Shown one piece after another: positions 41,643 to 49,960 of a stretch of DNA of 64,000 nucleotides. The notes beneath the pieces were generated by a model. That model saw only the letters and a list, made by a program, of their open reading frames with translations, searched no databases and was not told where the DNA came from. The position numbers and the translations under genes are program-made. Position 1 is the first letter of the stretch, and the number at the start of each line of letters is the position of its first letter. This stretch comes from Paenibacillus montanisoli (lineage in GTDB: Bacteria; Bacillota; Bacilli; Paenibacillales; Paenibacillaceae), in NCBI RefSeq assembly GCF_003268025.1, contig NZ_QLUW01000002.1, positions 620,001 through 684,000 on the forward strand, written 5' to 3'.

Positions 41643-42308
41643 TCAATTGTCAAGCATATGCCCGTCCTCGCCATCTTCTGCGGCGCGTACAACCGCTTTC
41701 ACGGCATCTTTGACCGTATTCATCGGAAAACCGCGGCGAAGCAGGAATACGGCCAATTTCTGTTTTCTTTCACGAGGCTCTCCTTTAATAAAAGGCCATT
41801 TCTTTTCGGCTGCCCGAATCGCAGTCTCGGTTTCCGATTGCTCGTTCAGCTTCTGGGACGCCAGCTTCGCCGTGTCCTTGGCTATTCCCCGCTGCAAGAG
41901 CTCCTGCTGCAGCAGACGGCGGCCTTTCAGCTGCGTGCGCATCCGCTCGGATGCGTACATAGCCGCATAGAGTTTATCGTTCACCAAACCCTCCTGCGAG
42001 AGCCGCTCGATCGCTTTCGCCGCGGACTCGGCATCGATCTCCTTCCTTGCCAAGTAACGCAGGATCTCTTTCTCCGTCCGCTGCCTAACGCCTAAATAGG
42101 AAAGAGCGAGAATATAAGCACGGTGCCGGCTATCCTCTTCTACGATCTGCTTAAGCTCGTCGGGATGAATTTCCCTACCCTTCAGCAGTCTGAATTTGAT
42201 CAATAAGTCTTCATGCACATTGGTATACGGTTCCGGTGAATCATTGACAAATAGTTGGTAGCGTTGTTTCGCTTTCCGATCCTGTTCCACGCCGGTAATA
42301 ACAAGCAC
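41643..42308 (-). CDS. recX: Regulatory protein RecX
   Basis: A 221-residue helical protein with the RecX tandem three-helix repeats: SYLGVRQRTEKEILRYLARKEI at ~88 and NDKLYAAMYASERMRTQLKGRRLLQQEL at ~123. GTG at 42308 follows AGGAGGG. RecX modulates RecA filaments. It sits next to recA (88 bases away) on the same strand, separated by a hairpin. Length is moderately above the E. coli protein and typical of Firmicutes. Confidence 0.92.
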   Translation of the reverse strand: MLVITGVEQDRKAKQRYQLFVNDSPEPYTNVHEDLLIKFRLLKGREIHPDELKQIVEEDSRHRAYILALSYLGVRQRTEKEILRYLARKEIDAESAAKAIERLSQEGLVNDKLYAAMYASERMRTQLKGRRLLQQELLQRGIAKDTAKLASQKLNEQSETETAIRAAEKKWPFIKGEPRERKQKLAVFLLRRGFPMNTVKDAVKAVVRAAEDGEDGHMLDN

Positions 42309-42349
42309 GTTCGATCCCTCCTTTACCGTGCAAGCTCCTGTAATAAATA

Positions 42350-42375
42350 GAGAAGCACCTCTTCAGGTGCTTCTC
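42350..42375 (-). terminator. Hairpin between recA and recX
   Basis: GAGAAGCACCT and AGGTGCTTCTC form an 11-bp stem with a four-base loop, 22 bases after the recA stop. The trailing minus-strand sequence TATTTATT is only partly T-rich, so readthrough into recX is plausible. Confidence 0.6.
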
Positions 42376-42396
42376 ATGTAACCGGTTCAACTCGGC

Positions 42397-43449
42397 TTAT
42401 TCCAAATCCAGATCCAGTTCGTCCTCGTCATCCTCACTGAATGCGGCTCCGCTCGCGGATGCAGCGGCAATATTGCTCGCCTCCCGAATTTGCTTCTCGA
42501 TCGTGGCTGAAATGTCCTTATGATCTTTAAGGAATTGCTTCGCGTTCTCGCGGCCTTGTCCGAGGCGCTCGCCATTGTAGGAGAACCATGCGCCGCTCTT
42601 CTGGACGATATCCATATCGACGCCCATATCCACGATGCTGCCTTCTTTAGAGATGCCTTCGCCGTACATAATGTCGATCTCAGCTTGCTTGAACGGAGGG
42701 GCAACTTTGTTCTTCACAACTTTGATGCGCGTCCGGTTACCGACAACGTCGTTTCCTTGTTTAATCGATTCGATACGGCGAACATCCAGACGGATTGTCG
42801 AATAGAACTTCAAGGCGCGGCCGCCAGGCGTAGTCTCCGGATTGCCGAACATAACGCCGACTTTCTCGCGAAGCTGGTTGATGAAGATCGTAATCGTTTT
42901 CGATTTGCTGATCGCACCGGAAAGCTTACGCAGCGCTTGCGACATCAGACGAGCTTGCAAACCGACGTGGGAATCCCCCATGTCGCCTTCGATCTCCGCT
43001 TTCGGTACGAGTGCGGCAACGGAATCCACGACTACGATGTCGACTGCACCGCTGCGAACGAGCGCTTCGGCGATCTCCAAGCCTTGCTCGCCTGTATCCG
43101 GTTGGGAAAGCAGAAGTTCGTCGATATTTACGCCAAGCTTCGCTGCATAATTCGGATCGAGCGCATGCTCGGCATCGATGAAAGCAGCTTGTCCGCCGGC
43201 ACGCTGCACCTCGGCGATCGCATGCAGAGCTACCGTTGTTTTACCGGAGGATTCCGGTCCGTATACTTCAATGATTCGGCCGCGTGGAAAACCGCCGATT
43301 CCAAGTGCAATATCTAACGCAAGAGAGCCGCTGGATACCGTTTCTACCTGCATATGTTGTGATTCACCGAGCTTCATAACGGAGCCCTTACCGAATTGCT
43401 TCTCTATTTGACGCAATGCCATTTCAAGTGCGGCTTTACGATCTGCCAA
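42397..43449 (-). CDS. recA: Recombinase RecA
   Basis: A 350-residue RecA. The TTG at 43449 gives [26 protein letters not shown], like B. subtilis RecA, and has AAGGA about 10 bases upstream; the ATG at 43467 has no ribosome site. Walker A is GPESSGKTT at ~63-71, and the L2-DNA region and [14 protein letters not shown] are normal. The C-terminal tail is acidic ([11 protein letters not shown]). It drives recombination and the SOS response. It has a sigma-A promoter and LexA-type box upstream and lies between cinA and recX. Confidence 0.98.
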   Translation of the reverse strand: MADRKAALEMALRQIEKQFGKGSVMKLGESQHMQVETVSSGSLALDIALGIGGFPRGRIIEVYGPESSGKTTVALHAIAEVQRAGGQAAFIDAEHALDPNYAAKLGVNIDELLLSQPDTGEQGLEIAEALVRSGAVDIVVVDSVAALVPKAEIEGDMGDSHVGLQARLMSQALRKLSGAISKSKTITIFINQLREKVGVMFGNPETTPGGRALKFYSTIRLDVRRIESIKQGNDVVGNRTRIKVVKNKVAPPFKQAEIDIMYGEGISKEGSIVDMGVDMDIVQKSGAWFSYNGERLGQGRENAKQFLKDHKDISATIEKQIREASNIAAASASGAAFSEDDEDELDLDLE

Positions 43450-43480
43450 CGAACCCACATCCTTCATAATTTATACTTTC

Positions 43481-43509
43481 ATGATACCTTGTTTCGTTCG
43501 CTTTGACAA
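43481..43509 (-). promoter_or_regulatory. Sigma-A promoter of recA
   Basis: On the minus strand TTGTCA (43504-43509) and TATCAT (43481-43486) are 17 bases apart, about 30 bases before the TTG start. Confidence 0.75.
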
Positions 43510-43518
43510 GAGTTTTTA

Positions 43519-43532
43519 CGAACATATATTCT
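43519..43532 (-). promoter_or_regulatory. LexA/DinR-type box upstream of recA
   Basis: The minus-strand sequence AGAATATATGTTCG is a two-mismatch relative of the Gram-positive SOS box CGAACATATGTTCG, ending about 9 bases upstream of the recA -35 box. It would let LexA repress recA. Confidence 0.7.
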
Positions 43533-43560
43533 TATTTCTCGATTGGCCAAAAGAGAGATA

Positions 43561-43600
43561 AAAAAAAACCGCAGCAAAGTAATCTTCGCCACGGTTCTTC
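43561..43600 (-). terminator. Intrinsic terminator after cinA
   Basis: On the minus strand ACCGTGGC pairs with GCTGCGGT (two wobbles) and is followed by nine T residues, about 65 bases after the cinA stop. Confidence 0.75.
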
Positions 43601-43664
43601 CGGTAACTAATGTCGATTATAGTCGATTGATATTCGTATGGCAAGCCTTATTTTAACAATCATG

Positions 43665-44924
43665 CTAGTCCGCATCTGCCGACGTAAGCGCCTGCCAGAG
43701 CCGATAGAGTATCGACTTCGCTGCGCGCTGCCTGATTATGGCTCTGCTGCCGCTCAAGTGAGCCGTATAGACGCGCGTCGGCTTGCCGCGCTCCGCCAAC
43801 CCGAAATAGACGAGGCCGACCGGCTTTCCTTCCGATTCCGCAGGACCTGCTACACCTGTCAACGAAATGCCGAAATCGCTGTCTGCATGCTCGCGCACCC
43901 GTTCCGCCATTAGCGCAGCGGTAGATTCGCTGACCGCGCCGGGCGCATCCTTTCCCTCGAGCTGAGACATCGGAATGCCAAGCAGCTTGTGCTTCATCAA
44001 GTTCGTGTACGTCACGACGCCGCCGACAAATTCGCCACTGCTGCCGGGCACTTTCGTTATCAGCTGGGCGAACAGTCCTCCCGTAAGGCTCTCTGCGCTC
44101 GTCAGCGTTCGTCTTGAGGAGCGCAGCAGCCTGATGACAGCCTCCTCAAGGGGAATGTCCTCTCGGGCATACAAATGCCCTCCTACGCGTTCAAGGATCT
44201 GTTCCTCCGTTGCTTTCAGCCGGACCTCCGCTTCCTGCTCGCTAAGCGCCTTCGTCGAAATGCGGATGGCGACCTCGCCTTCTTTGGCATACGGCGCGAT
44301 CGACGGATCGGACTGCCCTTCGATAAGATCGATAATGGCTTGCTCCAGACTCGATTCGCCAATGCCTGCGAACATGAGCAGACGCGAGTACAGCTTGCGT
44401 TCCTCGCCCATGACGGACCTGATCCATGCTTTAGCCGGGCCGTCGAACATCGTCTTCATTTCGCGCGGCGGGCCGGGCAGAAGCACATAGCTGGTTCCGT
44501 CGACGGTAAGCGCGTTGCCGACCGCAAGCCCCGCTTCATTGTCAAGTGGATCGCTGCCTTCGATGAGATGAGCCTGCCGGCGGTTGCTCTCCACCATATG
44601 AATGCCGCGGGAGCTGAACAACGCTTCGATCTTATCCATGGAAGGCTGATGGAGCTCAATAGAACGGCTCAAATACTCCGCCAGCGCATCCTTCGTCAAA
44701 TCATCCATCGTCGGTCCCAGCCCGCCGGTAAAGAGGATGAGGTCCGCCCTCGTCCGCGCAAGCTCGATCGCCTGCCGGATCCGCCCTGCATTATCGCCGA
44801 CGACGGTTTGAAAATAAACATCGACTCCAAGCTCCGCTAGCCCCTGGGATAAGTAGGTTGCGTTCGTATTGACGGTCTGCCCGAGCAGCAGCTCCGTGCC
44901 TACTGCAATAATTTCAGCGCGCAT
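43665..44924 (-). CDS. cinA: Competence/damage-inducible protein A
   Basis: A 419-residue CinA. The N-terminal molybdopterin-binding-like domain holds GTELLLGQTVNTNATYLS at ~8-25 and TGGLGPTMDDLTKDALAE at ~66-83. The C-terminal PncC-like amidohydrolase domain has TSAESLTGGLFAQLITKVPGSS at ~275-296. CinA acts on pyridine nucleotides (NMN amidase and ADP-ribose-type activities in studied members). It is directly upstream of recA as in B. subtilis and is followed by a strong terminator. The ATG start is at 44924. Confidence 0.95.
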   Translation of the reverse strand: MRAEIIAVGTELLLGQTVNTNATYLSQGLAELGVDVYFQTVVGDNAGRIRQAIELARTRADLILFTGGLGPTMDDLTKDALAEYLSRSIELHQPSMDKIEALFSSRGIHMVESNRRQAHLIEGSDPLDNEAGLAVGNALTVDGTSYVLLPGPPREMKTMFDGPAKAWIRSVMGEERKLYSRLLMFAGIGESSLEQAIIDLIEGQSDPSIAPYAKEGEVAIRISTKALSEQEAEVRLKATEEQILERVGGHLYAREDIPLEEAVIRLLRSSRRTLTSAESLTGGLFAQLITKVPGSSGEFVGGVVTYTNLMKHKLLGIPMSQLEGKDAPGAVSESTAALMAERVREHADSDFGISLTGVAGPAESEGKPVGLVYFGLAERGKPTRVYTAHLSGSRAIIRQRAAKSILYRLWQALTSADAD

Positions 44925-44965
44925 GACAACAGCTCCAATCTATGTATGAATGTGAAACAAAAACA

Positions 44966-44999
44966 TCGGAAAGGAACAGCAAAGCACCACCCCTTCCGA
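44966..44999 (-). terminator. Intrinsic terminator after pgsA
   Basis: On the minus strand TCGGAAGG pairs with CCTTTCCGA (one wobble) around a 17-base loop, followed by TGTTTTTG. It lies about 52 bases after the pgsA stop at 45051. Confidence 0.6.
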
Positions 45000-45050
45000 A
45001 CAGTTTACGTACGGACAGAAAGAGTGATGCTGTTTGACATAATGCGTCGT

Positions 45051-45626
45051 TTACGCAACCGGAATAAGATTTTTATTTTTGACAAAGTAGTCGTAGCCGG
45101 AGTAGACCGTGATGAGTGCCGCTGCATAGGCTGAAATTTGGTCAAACGGGAAATGCAGGAACGCAAACGGGAAATTGTTCAGTAATAACGCAATAATCAT
45201 CGTAATTTGGACGGCCGTCTTCCATTTCCCCCACTTGCTGGCTGCCAGAACGGAGCCTTCAAGCAAAGCGATTTGGCGAAGACCGGTCACCGCAAATTCC
45301 CGGCTAATGATGACGATCGCGATCCAAGCGTCAAGCTTGGACATTTCAACAAGCGAAATAAGCACCGCCGCAACCAACAGCTTGTCTGCCAGCGGATCCA
45401 GCAGCTTACCCAGATTGGTGACGATTTTGTTCTTGCGCGCGATATAGCCGTCAAGTCCGTCCGTGCTGGCCGCCACGATAAACACGAGGGCGGCTAAAAT
45501 CTGGTTCCATGTGATGGAGAAATCGTCAAAGGCGAGCGGCTTCAGATCAACGTTGATCAGCAGCAGCACCATTATGATAGGCACCAAAAAGATGCGGACA
45601 AGCGTGATGCGGTTGGCTAAATTCAT
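45051..45626 (-). CDS. pgsA: CDP-diacylglycerol--glycerol-3-phosphate 3-phosphatidyltransferase
   Basis: A 191-residue membrane enzyme. The CDP-alcohol phosphatidyltransferase motif is complete: DGLDGYIARKNKIVTNLGKLLDPLADK at ~55-82, giving DGx2ARx8Gx3Dx3D. Four to five membrane helices surround it. It makes phosphatidylglycerol phosphate from CDP-diacylglycerol. The ATG start overlaps the rimO stop as ATGA. Length agrees with B. subtilis PgsA. Confidence 0.96.
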   Translation of the reverse strand: MNLANRITLVRIFLVPIIMVLLLINVDLKPLAFDDFSITWNQILAALVFIVAASTDGLDGYIARKNKIVTNLGKLLDPLADKLLVAAVLISLVEMSKLDAWIAIVIISREFAVTGLRQIALLEGSVLAASKWGKWKTAVQITMIIALLLNNFPFAFLHFPFDQISAYAAALITVYSGYDYFVKNKNLIPVA

Positions 45627-46951
45627 GATAGCCCCTCCCCGGACATATCAAACTCGAAAGCGTGCGTAATCCGCACTCTTTGAATTTCGCCGATTGCAGC
45701 CTTGCAATTGGTAACGAACACTTCGCCGTCGATTTCCGGCGCATCGTATTCCGAACGTCCGACGTAAACGTCGCTGCGTCCGTCGTAGCGCTCAACCAGC
45801 ACATCGATCTCTTTGCCGATATGCTTGCCGTTCAGCTCCTTGGACACTTCGCGCTGGATTTCCATCAGCGTATTCGAGCGCCATTCCTTCACGTCATCCG
45901 GCACTTGATCCGGCAGGCGCGTAGCAGGCGTATCCTCTTCGTTGGAATACGTAAATACGCCCAAGCGGTCGAACTTCATCTCGCGAACGAAGTCGCATAG
46001 ACGCTGGAAATCCTCTTCCGTCTCGCCAGGGAAGCCCACGATGATCGACGTCCGCAGCGCAACATCCGGAATGCGGGCGCGGATGCGCGCCACCAACTCG
46101 CGCGTATCCCGCTGGCGCCCCGGACGGCGCATCCGCTTGAGGATCGAGTCTTCACTGTGCTGAAGCGGCATATCAATGTAGTTGCATACCTTCGGATTCG
46201 TTGCGATCGTTTCGATGAGCTCGTCCGTAAAGAAGCCCGGATATGCGTAATGCAAGCGAACCCATGCGATGCCTTCGACCTCGCTCACGCGGTTAAGCAG
46301 CTCCGGGAGCATAAACTTATCATACAGATCCGTTCCGTAATTGGTGGAGTCCTGTGCGATAAGGCTGACTTCTTTCACGCCCTGCTCCGCCAGCTGATGC
46401 ACCTCGGCCACGATCGATTCGATCGAACGGCTGCGGAAGTTGCCGCGCATGATCGGAATGGAACAGAAGGTGCATGCGTTGTCGCAGCCTTCGGCAATTT
46501 TCACGTATGCCGTGTATCTTGGCGTAGTGACAAGGCGCGGAAGCTTCTGGTCGTAGTCGAAGACCGGATTGCCGACTTTAACCGGGCGTTTGCCGCGCAG
46601 CGCCTCATCAACGATATCCGTAATATGATGGAAATCGCCGGTTCCGACAATGCCGTCGATTTCTGGCATTTCCTCCATCAGCTGCTTCTTGTACCGCTGC
46701 GTCAGGCAGCCGGATACGATAAGCGCCTTTAGTTTGCCGGTTTGCTTGAATTCAGCCATATCGAGAATGGTATTGACCGACTCTTCCTTAGCCGCGTCAA
46801 TAAATCCGCATGTGTTAACGATAATAACGGTGGCGTCATCGGCTTGATCCACCAATTGGTAGCCGCGCTGGTCAATTAGACCGGACATGATCTCCGAATC
46901 GACCAAGTTTTTCTCGCAGCCTAATGTTACGACTTTCACTCGTTCTGTCAT
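45623..46951 (-). CDS. rimO: Ribosomal protein S12 methylthiotransferase
   Basis: A 442-residue radical SAM methylthiotransferase. The N-terminal cluster motif GCEKNLVDSE is near residue 10, NTCGFIDAAKEESV at ~48, and the radical SAM motif CDNACTFC at ~152-159. The TRAM domain is at the end. RimO methylthiolates an Asp of ribosomal protein S12. ATG at 46951 is preceded by GGGGGA, and the final codon overlaps pgsA. It is distinguished from MiaB by the S12-type region and by the separate miaB gene in the window. Confidence 0.94.
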   Translation of the reverse strand: MTERVKVVTLGCEKNLVDSEIMSGLIDQRGYQLVDQADDATVIIVNTCGFIDAAKEESVNTILDMAEFKQTGKLKALIVSGCLTQRYKKQLMEEMPEIDGIVGTGDFHHITDIVDEALRGKRPVKVGNPVFDYDQKLPRLVTTPRYTAYVKIAEGCDNACTFCSIPIMRGNFRSRSIESIVAEVHQLAEQGVKEVSLIAQDSTNYGTDLYDKFMLPELLNRVSEVEGIAWVRLHYAYPGFFTDELIETIATNPKVCNYIDMPLQHSEDSILKRMRRPGRQRDTRELVARIRARIPDVALRTSIIVGFPGETEEDFQRLCDFVREMKFDRLGVFTYSNEEDTPATRLPDQVPDDVKEWRSNTLMEIQREVSKELNGKHIGKEIDVLVERYDGRSDVYVGRSEYDAPEIDGEVFVTNCKAAIGEIQRVRITHAFEFDMSGEGLS

Positions 46952-47028
46952 TGTTGTATCCCCCAAACCCCTCCGTAAAGCTATCCTAACAAGTATAATA
47001 CATGGCATATGCAGTGTCAAAATACGAA

Positions 47029-47076
47029 AAAGTCCCGAACCATGTCGCTAGGAGAGCGAGAGATAGGGACTTTTCA
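47029..47076 (-). terminator. Terminator after yajQ
   Basis: Minus-strand AAAAGTCCC pairs with GGGACTTTT across a loop containing a smaller hairpin, followed by T residues, 24-70 bases after the yajQ stop. Confidence 0.6.
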
Positions 47077-47099
47077 CGCAAAATGGCTTGGCTTACAGC

Positions 47100-47588
47100 T
47101 TAGCGGTAGTTCGTGAATTGCAAGTCGATTTGCAGATCGGCGCCGCGCAGCATCGCGATTACGGCTTGCAGATCGTCGAGGCTCTTGCCCGTAACGCGGA
47201 TCGAGTCGCCTTGAATTTGGCTCTTCACTTTAATCTTGGAATCGCGGATCAAGGTATTGATTTTCTTCGAAATATCTTGTTCGATGCCTTGCTTCAGCTT
47301 GATCTTCTGCCTTACCGTTCCCGAGGATGCCGGCTCCAGCTTGCCGAATTCCATATTTTTGATCGGAACGCCGCGCTTGATCATTTTGGACTGCAAAATA
47401 TCGATCACGCTCTTCAGCTTATACTCGTCATCGGATACGACGACGATGTCATCCTTCTCGAGATTGATGCTGCTCTTGCTGCCCTTGAAATCAAAGCGCG
47501 TCTCAATCTCCCGAACCGCTTGCGTTATGGCGTTGTTCAGCTCTTGCATATCGACCTTCGATACGATATCAAATGAATTTTCTGCCAT
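47100..47588 (-). CDS. yajQ: YajQ family nucleotide-binding protein
   Basis: A 162-residue YajQ. It begins MAENSFDIVSKVDMQELNNAI and shows the two ferredoxin-like repeats (TRFDFKGSKSSINLEKDDIVV near residue 32, KIKVKSQIQGDSIRVTGKSLDDLQ near ~116). The family has been described as binding cyclic di-GMP in Xanthomonas, but the Bacillus role is not clear. No operon partner is obvious; terminators lie on both sides. Confidence 0.93.
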   Translation of the reverse strand: MAENSFDIVSKVDMQELNNAITQAVREIETRFDFKGSKSSINLEKDDIVVVSDDEYKLKSVIDILQSKMIKRGVPIKNMEFGKLEPASSGTVRQKIKLKQGIEQDISKKINTLIRDSKIKVKSQIQGDSIRVTGKSLDDLQAVIAMLRGADLQIDLQFTNYR

Positions 47589-47646
47589 CTTCCTTGCACT
47601 CCTTTACTTTCTTTGTCACGTATTATAACGCATCTCACTTCGCAAG

Positions 47647-47688
47647 AAAAGGCATTCCACCCTGCTATTCCCAGGATGAATGCCTTTA
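47647..47688 (-). terminator. Intrinsic terminator after the RodZ-like gene
   Basis: AAAGGCATTC and GAATGCCTTT arms with additional inner pairs and a TTTTCTTG tail on the minus strand, just after the stop at 47693. Confidence 0.8.
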
Positions 47689-47692
47689 TCCG

Positions 47693-48646
47693 TTACGGCG
47701 TTGTCGTTTGCGCGCCTTCCGTTGTCGTTGCCGGAGGCGCTGCCTCTTCGGCCGGATCCAGCTGCATCCGGTGACGCGTCGCTTTGTTTCCATCCTCCAG
47801 CGCTACGCCGTCGACCGTTACTTCCACCAGATCAGCCCGGCCGATATTGATATAAGCCGGTCCGGTTATGTCCACGACCTCGGATCCGCCGGATTTATCA
47901 AACATTTTTTGCAACAAATATTTGCCACTGCTATTTTTGTCCCGGACTCCGACCCAAGCGGGTCCGTTCGATTTGATTTCGATCTTATGCGCGCCTGCAG
48001 GCGACACCTTGTAGTAATCAGTCGAGCCGGACGAACGATCGAGCGTCAGCGTCGTAGTAGGGGCAGGCGGTTCGGGCGTCTGCTCAGGCGTAGTGTCCGG
48101 CGTCGGCGTCACTTCGCCTGAACCGTTTCCGTTCAAGGAGCCGTTCTGCGAAGCCTCGTCGTTGTTTTTGACCGTATCCTTATCCGGATTCGTCTCGGGC
48201 GGCTTTACTTGATCCGTCATCTTCGTCTGATCGGCGGAATCGGCATTATCGGTGCTTGGTTGTTTTATGGCATAGATATAAACCAGAACGACAATCAACA
48301 GCAGAAACGACCACATAAGCGTCCGGAATCCCCATCGGCTCCAGCGGTCGGTGGAGTGCGACTGGGAGCGGCGCGGCCGTTGGACGGGTTCAACCACTTG
48401 CTCGGATACGTTCGCAGGAATTTCATTATTGTACAAACGAAGCACTTCTTCTGAGTCCAACCCTACCGCTTCCGCATAGTTCTTGACGAACGCGCGCACG
48501 TAGAAGGAACCTGGAAGCACGCTATAAGTGCCTTCCTCGATCGCTTCAAGATAGCGTTTGCGTATTTTCGTTAGTTCTTGGATGTCATCCAAAGTCAGCT
48601 TGCGCTGCTCCCTCGCTTTCCGCAGCAAGTCACCCAAATCCGACAT
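47693..48646 (-). CDS. rodZ: RodZ-like cell-shape protein with HTH and DUF4115
   Basis: A 317-residue protein. ATG at 48646 follows AAGGAGG by 8 bases. An Xre-type HTH occupies residues ~5-70 (LRKAREQRKLTLDDIQELTKIRKRYLEAIE). A single helix at ~110-130 (MWSFLLLIVVLVYIY) crosses the membrane. A Thr/Pro/Gln-rich linker (~140-200) follows, with repeated TPTPDTTPEQTPEPP-like sequence. The C-terminal DUF4115 domain is outside. This matches RodZ/YmfM, which couples MreB to the membrane. It precedes ymfK as in B. subtilis. Confidence 0.88.
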   Translation of the reverse strand: MSDLGDLLRKAREQRKLTLDDIQELTKIRKRYLEAIEEGTYSVLPGSFYVRAFVKNYAEAVGLDSEEVLRLYNNEIPANVSEQVVEPVQRPRRSQSHSTDRWSRWGFRTLMWSFLLLIVVLVYIYAIKQPSTDNADSADQTKMTDQVKPPETNPDKDTVKNNDEASQNGSLNGNGSGEVTPTPDTTPEQTPEPPAPTTTLTLDRSSGSTDYYKVSPAGAHKIEIKSNGPAWVGVRDKNSSGKYLLQKMFDKSGGSEVVDITGPAYINIGRADLVEVTVDGVALEDGNKATRHRMQLDPAEEAAPPATTTEGAQTTTP

Positions 48647-48667
48647 TAACCACACCTCCTTAATTCA

Positions 48668-49432
48668 TCAAAAATCGTTGAAGCCCATCGTAAATGATTC
48701 ATACGAAATTTCCTCGTCCGGCGTATTGCGAAGCTCGATGATATAATCGAAATCGCTATATTCATACGCAGATTCCTTCACGAAAATATCCGGATGTTCA
48801 ATAACCTTCGTCGAAGGCATCGCCATAATCTCTTGCAGCAGCGCATGATGCTTTTCATTGGAACGAATGGTGCTGACAATCCCGTCAATAATAAAAATAT
48901 TGTTCGGCGTCATCTCCTCTTCGGACAACTGACTGCGAACCGTCTGCCGAAGAAGCGTCGAGGAGACGAACGTCCAGCGCTTATTCGAGCAAACGCTGCC
49001 GGCGATAATGGATTCCGTCTTTCCTACGCGCGGCATGCCGCGCAAGCCGATCAATTGATTGCCTTCACGCTTGAATACTTCGCCAAGAAAGTCGACAAGC
49101 ATCCCCAGCTCGTCCCGCGTAAAACGGAACGTTTTGCGGTCGTCGGAATCGCGTTCAATATAGCGGCCATGACGAACCGCCAAAATGTCAACGAGCTTTG
49201 GCTCGCGCAATTTAAGCACGGTAATATTGTCGACCTTTTGCAGCATGCGGCCGAGAATCTCGATCTTCTCGTCGTCGTTCGTTTGCAGCAGCATGCCGCG
49301 AGTGCGGTTCTCTACGCCGTTAATCGTCAAAATATTGACTTCAAGCATGCCTAGAAGCGAGGCAATATCGCCAAGCAAACCCGGGCGGTTCTTATGTATG
49401 CGGTACTCCATGTACCATTGTTTGAATTCCAT
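48668..49432 (-). CDS. ymfK: YmfK: ACT-like domain fused to a P-loop NTPase-like domain (DUF3388)
   Basis: A 254-residue protein. The N-terminus (~1-80) resembles an ACT domain (YRIHKNRPGLLGDIASLLGMLEVN, ligand-binding fold). A P-loop follows at ~133 (GMPRVGKTES), with a Walker B-like NIFIIDGIVST at ~180. The N-terminal regulatory fold plus NTPase combination is characteristic of DUF3388 (YmfK). The ATG start has AGAGGTG upstream. It lies between ymfJ and rodZ, as in B. subtilis. Its ligand and target are unknown. Confidence 0.85.
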   Translation of the reverse strand: MEFKQWYMEYRIHKNRPGLLGDIASLLGMLEVNILTINGVENRTRGMLLQTNDDEKIEILGRMLQKVDNITVLKLREPKLVDILAVRHGRYIERDSDDRKTFRFTRDELGMLVDFLGEVFKREGNQLIGLRGMPRVGKTESIIAGSVCSNKRWTFVSSTLLRQTVRSQLSEEEMTPNNIFIIDGIVSTIRSNEKHHALLQEIMAMPSTKVIEHPDIFVKESAYEYSDFDYIIELRNTPDEEISYESFTMGFNDF

Positions 49433-49550
49433 TAGGACACCTCTGGGGAGGAATATGTTATTAGGTTAATATAATGCAATAATTATCACTTGATAAAAAA
49501 ATATTCTACAATATTCGTCAATATCCTGCAACCTTCTCCAAAACATTACA

Positions 49551-49579
49551 GAAAAGCCTCCGTTAACGGGAGGCTTTTC
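49551..49579 (-). terminator. Intrinsic terminator after ymfJ
   Basis: GAAAAGCCTCC and GGAGGCTTTTC form an 11-bp stem with a seven-base loop, directly after the ymfJ stop on the minus strand, so ymfK starts a new transcript. Confidence 0.8.
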
Positions 49580-49590
49580 TCGTGGAAGGT

Positions 49591-49839
49591 TTACGAATGT
49601 TGTACAAGCTTGACCATCAGGCCAGCAATCGTTTTTCGTTCCTGCTCGTCGCCGACATCCCAAAGCTCCTTAATTGCGCGCTCCTGCTCGTTTTTAGGAT
49701 CGACCTTTTCGCCAAGGAAGGAGCCGATCTCGTAGGCAAGATTCGAAATAGTCTCTTCGTTTAAGCCCATTCCCTTTGCTTGACTTATACGGTCATTCAA
49801 AAAATGCTTCCATGTTTCATAGTTAGAAAGGACTGACAT
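49591..49839 (-). CDS. ymfJ: YmfJ-like DUF3243 protein
   Basis: An 82-residue, helix-rich, charged protein (MSVLSNYETWKHFLNDRISQAKGMG). The segment NLAYEIGSFLGEKVDPKN and ending ERKTIAGLMVKLVQ match the DUF3243 family. The ATG at 49839 follows AAAGGAGG at ~9 bases. It lies after ymfI and before a terminator; the order ymfH-ymfI-ymfJ-ymfK matches B. subtilis. Function unknown. Confidence 0.9.
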   Translation of the reverse strand: MSVLSNYETWKHFLNDRISQAKGMGLNEETISNLAYEIGSFLGEKVDPKNEQERAIKELWDVGDEQERKTIAGLMVKLVQHS

Positions 49840-49960
49840 TGTTGATGTTCCTCCTTTGCATGCTAGCCGTTTATACGGCAACAACCGTATTGTACACGCA
49901 ATGGGGAAATCTTATTCGGCCTTTATCATTATTGACAGTACTGGTTTAGTGAAATTCAAT

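Noticed and set aside
49430-49500. A possible Fur-like box near the ymfK promoter (TGATAATTATTGCAT)
   Set aside because: About 11 of 15 positions match, the second half is poor, and the surrounding sequence is AT-rich, so the match is not convincing.
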